Shown in pieces: positions 52,257 to 60,305 of a stretch of DNA of 64,000 nt. A program made the translations under genes and the position numbers. The notes beneath the pieces are model-generated. The model was not told the DNA's origin, did no database searches, and worked only from the letters and a program-made list of their open reading frames with translations. Source of the stretch: Buchnera aphidicola (Brevicoryne brassicae). GTDB taxonomy: Bacteria; Pseudomonadota; Gammaproteobacteria; Enterobacterales; Enterobacteriaceae. The first letter of the stretch is position 1, and every line of letters begins with the position of its first letter. The stretch lies in assembly GCF_005082825.1 (NCBI RefSeq), contig NZ_CP034882.1:384318-448317 (forward strand). The letters are read 5' to 3'.

Positions 52257-53612
52257 ATGTTTAACAACTTAACTCAACGTCTTTCACAAAGTTTACGTAA
52301 AATTATCAACAAAGGAAGACTTACAGAAGAAAATATTGAAGATACTATACGCGAAGTAAGAAAAGCATTTTTAGAAGCAGATGTAACCTTATCAGTAATA
52401 AAAAAATTTATAGAAAATGTTAAAAAAAAATCAATTGGTCATCAAATCAATAAAAGTTTAACTCCAGGACAAGAATTTATAAAAATTGTTAAAAATGAAT
52501 TAATACTTGCTATGGGTGAAAAAAGTAATAGTTTAAATTTATCTATTACACCACCAGCAGTAATATTAATAGTAGGTTTACAAGGAGTTGGAAAAACTAC
52601 TAATTTAGCAAAATTAGCTAGATGGATCAAAAACAAACACAAGAAAAAAATATTAATTGTATCTACTGATATTTATCGTGCTGCCGCTATTAAACAACTT
52701 CAAATGTTATCTCAACAAATCGAAGTAGATTTTTTTTCATCTAATATAAATCAAACACCAATAGAAATTACTGAGCAAGCAATAAAATATGCTACGCTAA
52801 AATTATATGATGTGTTATTAATTGATACAGCAGGACGTTTACATATTGATAAAAAGATGATGAATGAAATTCATGAAATACAGGCTTTATCAAAACCCAT
52901 TGAGACACTTTTAGTAGTAGATTCAATGATGGGACAAGATGCAATAAATATGGCTAGAATATTTAATGAGGAATTATCTATATCTGGTATAGTATTAAGT
53001 AAAACAGACGGTGATTCTAGGAATGGAATTGCTTTATCTATGCGTTATGTTATTGGAAAACCTATTAAATTCATAGGAACAGGAGAGAAAATAAATGAAT
53101 TAGATGCTTTTTATCCTGAAAGAACTGCAGAAAGAATTTTAGGTATGAACGATGTTATGTCTCTTATTGAAGATATCGAAGAAAAAGTAGATCAATTTCA
53201 TGTTAAAAAACTAACAAAAAAATTAAAAAAAGGTCATGATTTTAATTTAAACGATTTTTTGATACAAATTAAACAAATGAAAAAAATAGGAGGACTTAAT
53301 TATTTTATCGATAAATTTTCTACGAATAATAAATTTTTTAATAAAATATCATCATTAAATACAGATAAAAATACATTAAATAGAGTAGAAGCAATGATAC
53401 AATCCATGACGCCCAAAGAAAGAATAAAACCAATAATTATAAAAGGTTCAAGAAAACGTAGAATAGCTTCAGGTTCAGGAACAAAAATACAAGATGTAAA
53501 TAAATTATTAAAAAATTTTGATGATATAAAAAAAATCATGAAAAAAATAAAAACTAGTGGGATAGCAAAAGTAATGAGGGGAATTAAAAATATACTACCA
53601 AAAAACTTTTAA
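52257..53612 (+). CDS. ffh: Signal recognition particle protein Ffh
   Basis: SRP54 GTPase that binds 4.5S RNA and signal sequences. It is 451 aa (E. coli 453). N domain 1-88, G domain with GLQGVGKTT, DTAGRLH and KTDGD. The usual DGDARGG reads DGDSRNG. The M domain (about 325-451) keeps the RNA-binding SGSGTKIQDVNKLLKNF but has only about five Met, against the many Met bristles of E. coli. No clear Shine-Dalgarno precedes the ATG. Confidence 0.96.
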   Translation: MFNNLTQRLSQSLRKIINKGRLTEENIEDTIREVRKAFLEADVTLSVIKKFIENVKKKSIGHQINKSLTPGQEFIKIVKNELILAMGEKSNSLNLSITPPAVILIVGLQGVGKTTNLAKLARWIKNKHKKKILIVSTDIYRAAAIKQLQMLSQQIEVDFFSSNINQTPIEITEQAIKYATLKLYDVLLIDTAGRLHIDKKMMNEIHEIQALSKPIETLLVVDSMMGQDAINMARIFNEELSISGIVLSKTDGDSRNGIALSMRYVIGKPIKFIGTGEKINELDAFYPERTAERILGMNDVMSLIEDIEEKVDQFHVKKLTKKLKKGHDFNLNDFLIQIKQMKKIGGLNYFIDKFSTNNKFFNKISSLNTDKNTLNRVEAMIQSMTPKERIKPIIIKGSRKRRIASGSGTKIQDVNKLLKNFDDIKKIMKKIKTSGIAKVMRGIKNILPKNF

Positions 53613-53639
53613 AAATAAATTTACGAAGAGATACATTTA

Positions 53640-53677
53640 ATTAAACGTTTAATAGTTTTGAATATGGGATATTATCC
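53640..53677. other. Two palindromes in the ffh-rpsP spacer
   Basis: ATTAAACGTTTAAT (53640-53653), a perfect 14-bp palindrome, and GGATATTATCC (53667-53677), an 11-nt palindrome around a central T. They lie 28-65 nt after ffh and 63-100 nt before rpsP. They could be a weak ffh terminator or part of the rpsP promoter or operator region. Confidence 0.3.
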
Positions 53678-53739
53678 TTTATTTTAATTAAAAATTATTA
53701 ATTTTTTGATCTAATTAACCTTAAAAGAAGAAAATACAT

Positions 53740-53988
53740 ATGGTAAAAATTCGTTTAGCTCGTTATGGAACAAAAAAACGTCCTTTTTATAAAATGGTCG
53801 TAGCTGATAGCCGTTTTTCTAGAGATGGTCGATTTATTGAACATGTTGGTTACTTTAATCCTATTGCGAAAGGAAAATCTGAAAAAATTAAATTAAATTT
53901 AAACCGTATTGAATATTGGAAAAACCAAGGTGCTCAAATGTCAGAAAGAACTAAAAAAATAATTAAATTGTTAAATGAAAAAAAGTAA
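53740..53988 (+). CDS. rpsP: 30S ribosomal protein S16
   Basis: 82 aa, like E. coli. It starts [20 protein letters not shown] and contains [21 protein letters not shown], the core of S16. It heads the rpsP-rimM-trmD-rplS operon, a conserved bacterial unit. Confidence 0.98.
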   Translation: MVKIRLARYGTKKRPFYKMVVADSRFSRDGRFIEHVGYFNPIAKGKSEKIKLNLNRIEYWKNQGAQMSERTKKIIKLLNEKK

Positions 53989-53998
53989 CATTATAAAT

Positions 53999-54538
53999 AT
54001 GGCTCTAAATAAAACAGTTAATCCAATATTAATAGGAAAAGTAGGAAAACCTTATGGTATATTAGGTTGGATAACTATTTTTTCTTTTTCAGAAAAAAAA
54101 GAAAAAATTTTTAATTATCTTCCATGGTTTTTTTTTAAAGAAAAAAAATGGATAAAAATTAATCTTGATAATTGGAAAAAACACAAAAAAAACTTTATAG
54201 TAAAGATAAAAGGGGTTTCTGATCGTACAGAAGCCACGATGCTAACTAATTCAAATATATTAATTAATAGTCATCAATTACCTATATTAAAAAAAAATGA
54301 ATATTATTGGTTTGAAATTATTAGCTTTAACGTATTTAATACAAATCAAGAATATTTAGGCCAAGTAATCGATTTAATGAGAACAAAAAACAATGACATT
54401 TTAATAATTAAAAATGAATTAAAAAACTATAAAAAAAAAATTCTCATTCCTTTCATTGATAAAGAAATAATAAACAAAATAGATGTTTATAATAAAATTA
54501 TAATAGTCCAATGGAATTCAATCATATACTATAAATGA
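53999..54538 (+). CDS. rimM: Ribosome maturation factor RimM
   Basis: Assists 16S rRNA processing and 30S head assembly by binding S19. It is 179 aa from the ATG at 53999 (MALNKTVNPILIGKVGKPYG), close to E. coli (182). An in-frame ATG at 53975 would overlap rpsP by 14 nt; neither start has a clear Shine-Dalgarno. The PRC-barrel part YYWFEIISFNVFN...LGQVIDLM is present but divergent. Confidence 0.92.
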   Translation: MALNKTVNPILIGKVGKPYGILGWITIFSFSEKKEKIFNYLPWFFFKEKKWIKINLDNWKKHKKNFIVKIKGVSDRTEATMLTNSNILINSHQLPILKKNEYYWFEIISFNVFNTNQEYLGQVIDLMRTKNNDILIIKNELKNYKKKILIPFIDKEIINKIDVYNKIIIVQWNSIIYYK

Positions 54539-55296
54539 AAAAAAAATATGATAATACCTTTATATGGTTTAAAATTATTACAATTTTCCCAGAAATGTTT
54601 CGTGCTATTACTCATTATGGTGTAACTAATAAAGCAATTAAAAAAAACATTATTAACATTGATTGTATTAATCCAAGGGATTTTTCTAAAAACAAATATA
54701 AATCTATAGATGATCGTCCTTACGGAGGAGGACCAGGTATGTTAATGAGTGTTGAACCATTATACTTATCTATTCAACATGCAAAATCTATGCTAAAAAA
54801 TGCTTTTATTATTTATTTATCTCCTCAAGGAAAAGTATTTCAACAGAATCATATAGAACAATTAATCAATAAAAAAAAAATAATTTTTATTTGTGGTAGA
54901 TATGAAGGAATAGATCAAAGAATTATTGATAACTATGTTAATGAAGAATGGTCTGTTGGAAATTACATACTTACCGGAGGAGAATTAGCAGCTATGATTA
55001 TGATCGATTCTATTTCTAGACTAATCCCTGGTGTTATTAAAACAAAAAAATCAATAGAAGAAGAAACGTTTTCTAAGAATTTACTTGATTATCCTAATTA
55101 TACTAGACCGAAAATAATAAGAAATAAGTCAGTACCCGAAATATTATTATCTGGAAATCACAATAAAATTCGTCTTTGGAGATTAAAACAATCACTCGGA
55201 AAAACATGGAAAAATCGTCCTGATCTTCTAAAAAACAAATTAACAAAAGAAGAAAAAATACTATTAGATGAATTTAAAAAAGAGCATAAAAAATAA
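54535..55296 (+). CDS. trmD: tRNA (guanine-37-N1) methyltransferase TrmD
   Basis: Methylates G37 next to the anticodon, preventing +1 frameshifting. It is 253 aa (E. coli 255). SPOUT-class motifs: TIFPEMFRAITHYGV, DDRPYGGGPGMLM, ICGRYEGIDQR and the knot region LTGGELAAMIMIDS. It overlaps rimM by 4 nt (ATGA). A charged C-terminal tail follows. Confidence 0.97.
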   Translation: MKKKYDNTFIWFKIITIFPEMFRAITHYGVTNKAIKKNIINIDCINPRDFSKNKYKSIDDRPYGGGPGMLMSVEPLYLSIQHAKSMLKNAFIIYLSPQGKVFQQNHIEQLINKKKIIFICGRYEGIDQRIIDNYVNEEWSVGNYILTGGELAAMIMIDSISRLIPGVIKTKKSIEEETFSKNLLDYPNYTRPKIIRNKSVPEILLSGNHNKIRLWRLKQSLGKTWKNRPDLLKNKLTKEEKILLDEFKKEHKK

Positions 55297-55341
55297 AAAA
55301 TATCATTAATATCTTTAGTTGTCTAATTTAAAGGGAAATAC

Positions 55342-55689
55342 ATGACAAACATTATTCACACAATAGAAAAAGAACAACTAAAAAAAAATATACCTATTTT
55401 TAGGTCTGGAGATACTCTAGAAGTAAAAGTATGGGTTATTGAAGGTTCTAAAAAACGTTTACAATCTTTCGAAGGAATTGTAATAGCAATAAAAAATCGT
55501 CATTTAAATTCATCTTTTACTGTACGTAAAATTTCTAATGGAGAAGGTATTGAACGTGTTTTTCAAACACATTCACATAGTATAGATGAAATTCTTGTAA
55601 AAAGAAAAGGTTTAGTAAGAAAAGCAAAACTATATTACTTAAGAAGTAGAACTGGTAAAGCTGCACGTATCAGAGAACGACTTAATTAA
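55342..55689 (+). CDS. rplS: 50S ribosomal protein L19
   Basis: 115 aa, equal to E. coli. Typical [25 protein letters not shown] block, then [12 protein letters not shown] and [28 protein letters not shown] precedes the ATG. It is the last gene of the rpsP operon and is followed by a strong terminator. Confidence 0.98.
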   Translation: MTNIIHTIEKEQLKKNIPIFRSGDTLEVKVWVIEGSKKRLQSFEGIVIAIKNRHLNSSFTVRKISNGEGIERVFQTHSHSIDEILVKRKGLVRKAKLYYLRSRTGKAARIRERLN

Positions 55690-55711
55690 TAATGTTTAAA
55701 ATACTTATGAC

Positions 55712-55749
55712 ATGCAGTCACGATATACTTCTTGACTGCATTATTTTTT
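55712..55749 (+). terminator. rpsP-rplS operon terminator
   Basis: Perfect 9-bp stem ATGCAGTCA (55712-55720) with TGACTGCAT (55733-55741), 12-nt loop, then TATTTTTTAG. Classic intrinsic terminator on the plus strand, 22 nt after rplS. Confidence 0.9.
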
Positions 55750-55789
55750 AGTATTACGTAAATTAAAAAAGAATTTTTACTTTAAATAA

Positions 55790-57241
55790 TTAAGCAGTTC
55801 CGCCTATTGTCAAGCTGTCTAATTTAATAGACGGTTGACCAATTCCCACTGGAACGTTTTGTCCATCTTTTCCACAAACACCCATGCCTTGATCCATTTT
55901 TAAATCATTACCAACCATTGATATCTTTTGCATAACTTCCAAACCAGATCCTATTAAAGTTGTATTTTTAATAGGTATAGAAACTTTTCCTTCTTGTATT
56001 AAATAAGCTTCCGAAGTAGAAAAAACAAATTGTCCTGAAGTAATATCAACTTGACCTCCTGAAAAATTCACAGCATATATTCCATAATCAACACTTTTAA
56101 TGATATCTTCTATTTTTGATGTTCCAGATAACATATAAGTATTTGTCATGCGAGGCATGGGCAAACAAGAATAAGATTCACGACGAGCGTTTCCAGTAGA
56201 TTTTGTCCCCATTAAACGTGCATTAAGTTTATCTTGCATGTATTTTTTTAATATTCCTTTTTCAATTAAAATATTATATTGACCTGGAGTACCCTCATCA
56301 TCAATAGTTAATGAGCCACGTTGATCTTGTATTGTTCCATCATCAATAATTGTACATAATTCTGATGCAACTTTTTTACCAATCATACCAGTAAAAATTG
56401 AAGTTCTTCTTCTGTTAAAATCACCTTCTAAACCATGTCCAACTGCTTCATGTAACAATACTCCTGGCCATCCAGATCCCAAAACTACTGGAAATGTTCC
56501 TGATGGAGCTTCTTTTGAAGATAAGTTTAAAAGAGCTATACGTACTGCTTCTCTAGACCAATAATCAATTCTAACTTCTCTTGAAAGATCATCTTTTTTT
56601 AAAAAAAAGTCATAATCAGTACGACTACTTCCTCCACTTCTACCACGTTCTCTTTTTCCATGATCTTCAACTAAAACACTAATTGAACAATATACTAATG
56701 GTCTTATATCTGAAGCTAAATTTCCATCAGTTGATGCAATTAAAATTTGTTCATATGAACCTGTTAAAGTAACATTTACTTCTACGACACGATGATCAAC
56801 ACTTCTAGCTATATGATTAGCTCTATAAAGCAAATCATTTTTTTCTCTAGAAGAGATTTTTTTTAATGGATTCATATTAGTGTAAAATGGTATTATCTTT
56901 TTTTTTGATAATGTTTTTGTTTTTCCTCCGCCTTTTGAAAAAATAATACTATTCGCCATATTAGTACTTTTTATTAGAGATTCTTTTGATATTTGATCTG
57001 CATATGCAAATCCTGTAGTTTCTCCTTGAATAGCTCTTACTCCAACTCCTTGATCTGAATGATAATTTCCTTCTTTTATAATTCCATTTTCTAAAAACCA
57101 AGATTCATGAAGATGAGATTGAAAATAAAGATCCCCATAATCTATTTTACGTTTACATAGTTCTTCTAAAGAAACAAAAAGATCTTGATGATTTATGTTA
57201 TTTGCAGTTAATAAAGATTCAGTAACTAATTCAAATGTCAT
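55790..57241 (-). CDS. tldD: Metalloprotease TldD
   Basis: Subunit of the TldD/TldE (PmbA) Zn-protease that trims peptides such as microcin B17 and CcdA in E. coli. It is 483 aa (E. coli 481). The metal site is [13 protein letters not shown]-terminal [18 protein letters not shown] and C-terminal [17 protein letters not shown] blocks are conserved. The partner pmbA is not in this window. It lies divergent from aroQ. Confidence 0.96.
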   Translation of the reverse strand: MTFELVTESLLTANNINHQDLFVSLEELCKRKIDYGDLYFQSHLHESWFLENGIIKEGNYHSDQGVGVRAIQGETTGFAYADQISKESLIKSTNMANSIIFSKGGGKTKTLSKKKIIPFYTNMNPLKKISSREKNDLLYRANHIARSVDHRVVEVNVTLTGSYEQILIASTDGNLASDIRPLVYCSISVLVEDHGKRERGRSGGSSRTDYDFFLKKDDLSREVRIDYWSREAVRIALLNLSSKEAPSGTFPVVLGSGWPGVLLHEAVGHGLEGDFNRRRTSIFTGMIGKKVASELCTIIDDGTIQDQRGSLTIDDEGTPGQYNILIEKGILKKYMQDKLNARLMGTKSTGNARRESYSCLPMPRMTNTYMLSGTSKIEDIIKSVDYGIYAVNFSGGQVDITSGQFVFSTSEAYLIQEGKVSIPIKNTTLIGSGLEVMQKISMVGNDLKMDQGMGVCGKDGQNVPVGIGQPSIKLDSLTIGGTA

Positions 57242-57360
57242 TCGAACCTACTTAATTTATAATAGTCTTGTAAAAACTTATTATAAAATATAATATAAAA
57301 AAATAAAAATTATTATTTTACATATTTTAAATAAAAATTATCCAAACTAGAGATTAAATC

Positions 57361-57810
57361 ATGAAAAAAGTTACAAAAATACTAATAATAAATGGACCTA
57401 ATTTAAATCTTTTAGGAACAAGAGAAACTGAAATTTATGGTAATATAACTTTATCTGCTTTATTAAAAAAATTAGAAATAGAAGCTAAAAAACTTAATAT
57501 TTTATTACAACATATACAATCTAATGCAGAACATGTTTTAATTGATAAAATTCATTCTTCAAAAAATGAGATTGACTATATTATAATTAATCCAGCTGCA
57601 TTTACACATACTAGTATAGCAATTAGAGACGCATTAATAGCAGTTAACATTCCCTTTATTGAAGTTCATATTTCAAATATTTACGCTAGAGAAAATTTTC
57701 GTTCTCATTCATGGTTATCTGATATTTCTAAAGGTGTTATATGTGGACTAGGCATAGATGGTTATATTTGGGCATTAAAAACAATATCTAATAGAAAAAT
57801 ACAGATATAA
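57361..57810 (+). CDS. aroQ: Type II 3-dehydroquinate dehydratase
   Basis: Third step of the shikimate pathway, feeding chorismate to PheA. It is 149 aa. Family motifs: [13 protein letters not shown] with the catalytic Tyr a few residues on (EIYG), [16 protein letters not shown], and VHISN with the catalytic His. E. coli K-12 has the unrelated type I enzyme (AroD) instead. In other enterobacteria such as Yersinia and Erwinia, aroQ lies beside accB-accC on the side of fis, as here with the intervening genes lost. Confidence 0.96.
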   Translation: MKKVTKILIINGPNLNLLGTRETEIYGNITLSALLKKLEIEAKKLNILLQHIQSNAEHVLIDKIHSSKNEIDYIIINPAAFTHTSIAIRDALIAVNIPFIEVHISNIYARENFRSHSWLSDISKGVICGLGIDGYIWALKTISNRKIQI

Positions 57811-57862
57811 AACAACGAATAAGTTTTATATTTTTTTAAAAAAATGAGATAAAAAAATATTT

Positions 57863-57910
57863 TGCACTCTCTTATTAAGAAATTAATTCTTAATAAAAAT
57901 AGAAAGTGCA
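57863..57910 (-). terminator. fis terminator
   Basis: Long hairpin: TGCACT (57863-57868) with AGTGCA (57905-57910), and an inner 10-bp perfect stem TTATTAAGAA/TTCTTAATAA (57872-57881 and 57887-57896). Read on the minus strand it leads into AAAATATTTTTTT. It separates fis from the convergent aroQ. Confidence 0.8.
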
Positions 57911-57946
57911 GCAAAAAAAATCATCTAAAAAAATGTTTAACAATCA

Positions 57947-58243
57947 TTAATTCATACCATATTTTTTTAATTTTTTCCGTAACGTGCTACGATTAATTCC
58001 CATCATTAAAGCTGCACGTGTTTGATTTCCTCGAGTATATTGCATAACCATATCTAGCAAGGGTTGTTCTAATTCTGCTAATGCTAATTCATATAAATTA
58101 TTTACATATTTACCATTTAAATTCAATAAATAATATTTTAAAGATTTTTTAACTGATTCGCGCAAAGGTTTTTTGACAATTTGATTTTGAGAGTTTGTAG
58201 TAGATACAACTAAAAATTCTTTTTTTATAGGTTCTTCTAACAT
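57947..58243 (-). CDS. fis: DNA-binding protein Fis
   Basis: Nucleoid-associated dimer that bends DNA and activates rRNA and other promoters. It is 98 aa, as in E. coli. The helix-turn-helix at the C-terminus ([20 protein letters not shown]) is nearly identical to E. coli; the N-terminal part (1-35) is divergent. AAGAG precedes the ATG. The usual upstream gene dusB is missing. It is the only sequence-independent chromosome regulator visible here. Confidence 0.97.
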   Translation of the reverse strand: MLEEPIKKEFLVVSTTNSQNQIVKKPLRESVKKSLKYYLLNLNGKYVNNLYELALAELEQPLLDMVMQYTRGNQTRAALMMGINRSTLRKKLKKYGMN

Positions 58244-58406
58244 AATATTGTCAACTCTTGATTTTTTAAATTGTATATATTTTTATAAAATTAAAAATAA
58301 ACAAAAACTACATATCGAATAAATTAAAAAGAATGTCTTCGTAAATTTTTAATAAAAATAAATGATATGTTTTATTAAAAATAAATACAATAAGTAAAAA
58401 ACAACT

Positions 58407-58430
58407 TTTTACATTTTTATAAATGTAAAA
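58407..58430 (-). terminator. Hairpin spanning the rluD stop codon
   Basis: TTTTACATTT (58407-58416) with AAATGTAAAA (58421-58430), a perfect 10-bp stem with a 4-nt loop. The rluD stop (58417-58419) lies in the loop, so the right arm is the end of the gene. On the minus strand it is followed by AGTTGTTTTTTAC, a T run, making it a likely terminator. Confidence 0.55.
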
Positions 58431-59355
58431 GAAGATTTTTTATATCTTGAGGAAGAGGTATAGTCCAAGACATTAAATTGCGACTAATAGGATGATAAAA
58501 AGAAATACGACTCGCATGTAACGCTTGACGAGAAAGTTTATATGTTTGATTCAGATTCTTATTGTTTTGATGGTTTATAAGACGATTAATACCACTATAT
58601 ATAGGATCTCCAACTAATGGATATCCAATGTGTAACATATGAACACGAATTTGATGTGTTCGTCCTGTCTCTAATTGTATTAATATATGTGTATGAAATT
58701 TAAAATGATTAATTATTTTATAGTGTGTTACTGATTTTTTTCCTAAATGATGAGTCATCATACAAGTTCTTTTTTTATGATGACGCATTATAGGTATATT
58801 TATCGTTCCACCTGAAATCATTTTTCCTCTAACAACTCCTTGATATTCCCTACAAATTTCTCGTTTTTTTAATTTTTTTAATAAATAATTATAAGAAAAA
58901 ATAGTTTTTGCAATTACCATTAATCCAGTAGTATCCTTGTCTAAACGATGAACTATACCTGCTCGAGGTAAATATTTAGCGTTTTTATAATGATATAATA
59001 AAGCATTTAAAATAGTACCTTTATTATTACCTGGACCTGGATGAACAACTAAACCATCAGGCTTGTTAATAACTAATATTTCATTATCTTCATATATAAT
59101 ATTTAAATTTATTTTTTCAGGAAGATTAAATTGAACATCTTCTAAAAAAAAATAAATAGTAATTGTTTCCCCACCTAATATTTTTTTATCAGGTTGATTA
59201 ACCACCTTATTATTAATAAATACTTGATTAATGAGAATTAATTGTTTTAAATAAGAACGAGAGTACTCTTTAAACAATTTAGATAACACTTGATCTAATC
59301 TTTTCCCAGACAAGGAAGAACAAGATACAACTGCACTTAATTCTATTTTTTTCAA
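58417..59355 (-). CDS. rluD: 23S rRNA pseudouridine synthase RluD
   Basis: Makes pseudouridines 1911, 1915 and 1917 in helix 69 of 23S rRNA, the most important RluA-family modifications. It is 312 aa (E. coli 326). S4 domain near the N-terminus (SGKRLDQVLSKLFKEYSRSY). Catalytic motif HRLDKDTTG. C-terminal LETGRTHQIRVHMLHIGYPLVGD is typical. Divergent from bamD across 143 nt, which is the E. coli arrangement and separates it from RluC. Confidence 0.96.
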   Translation of the reverse strand: MKKIELSAVVSCSSLSGKRLDQVLSKLFKEYSRSYLKQLILINQVFINNKVVNQPDKKILGGETITIYFFLEDVQFNLPEKINLNIIYEDNEILVINKPDGLVVHPGPGNNKGTILNALLYHYKNAKYLPRAGIVHRLDKDTTGLMVIAKTIFSYNYLLKKLKKREICREYQGVVRGKMISGGTINIPIMRHHKKRTCMMTHHLGKKSVTHYKIINHFKFHTHILIQLETGRTHQIRVHMLHIGYPLVGDPIYSGINRLINHQNNKNLNQTYKLSRQALHASRISFYHPISRNLMSWTIPLPQDIKNLLLHL

Positions 59356-59498
59356 AAATATTATCCTTGCTCTAATTAAATATTTTTATGTATTAAAATA
59401 CGTAATCTTTAACATTTATAAAAAATAATATTCTATAATACTACTAAATATAAATATTTTTAATAAAAACATTATTAATTTAAATTGAATAGACTTTT

Positions 59499-60233
59499 AT
59501 GAAAAAAAACTACAAAATGATATTTATTTTTATAATTATATGTGTAAATTTAACAGTACATTGTAAATCTTCAAATGATTATCTTTTTATAACAACAGAT
59601 ATACTTTATAAATACTCGAAAAAAAAACTAAAAGAAAAAAAATTTGATGAAGCGATAAATATATTAGAAAAAATTAAAAATGATAGTATTGTTAATTTTA
59701 ATAATGATAAAATTCAAATAAACCTAATTTATGCTTATTATAAAAATTTCAATTTTAATATGGCACAAAAAACTGTACAAGAATTTATATATTTTCATCC
59801 CAACCATCCAAATATAGATTATGTTTTATATATGCAATCTTTAATTAGTTTAGCTATGGATAAAAATACATTTTTTAAAATTTTACCTATAGAGTATTAT
59901 AAAAGTGACCCTATTCATGCAATCAATGCATTTTTTCAATTACAAAATCTAATTTATCATTATCCTAAAAGTCTATATATCATAAATGCTAAAAAAAATA
60001 TAATATCAATAAAAAAGCGTTTATCAGAACATGATTTTAAAATTTTAAAATTTTATTTTTCACACAAAAAATACATATCTGTTATAAATAGAGGAACAGA
60101 AATAATTCAAAAATATCCAGAAACACAAGCTGCCCGCAAAACACTTATATATATGGAAAAATCTTTTTTTGCTCTAAATATTTTAGATACTGCTAAAAAA
60201 ATATCAAAAATAATATCCTTAAACTCTCTTTAA
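59499..60233 (+). CDS. bamD: Outer-membrane assembly lipoprotein BamD (YfiO)
   Basis: Essential partner of BamA in inserting outer-membrane beta-barrels such as the porin above. It is 244 aa (E. coli 245). Alpha-helical TPR repeats with blocks LIYAYYKNFNFNMAQ, HPNHPNIDYVLYMQS and KYPETQAARKTLIYMEKSF. The signal has a poor lipobox: LTVHC (Cys22), with His before the Cys where Gly, Ala or Ser is expected. Divergent from rluD, as in E. coli. Confidence 0.93.
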   Translation: MKKNYKMIFIFIIICVNLTVHCKSSNDYLFITTDILYKYSKKKLKEKKFDEAINILEKIKNDSIVNFNNDKIQINLIYAYYKNFNFNMAQKTVQEFIYFHPNHPNIDYVLYMQSLISLAMDKNTFFKILPIEYYKSDPIHAINAFFQLQNLIYHYPKSLYIINAKKNIISIKKRLSEHDFKILKFYFSHKKYISVINRGTEIIQKYPETQAARKTLIYMEKSFFALNILDTAKKISKIISLNSL

Positions 60234-60305
60234 AAAGCTAATTAACGTTTTTTAAAACATTTAATTATAATTCAATATTTATTTTTAAAGCAAAAAAGAA
60301 TAATT

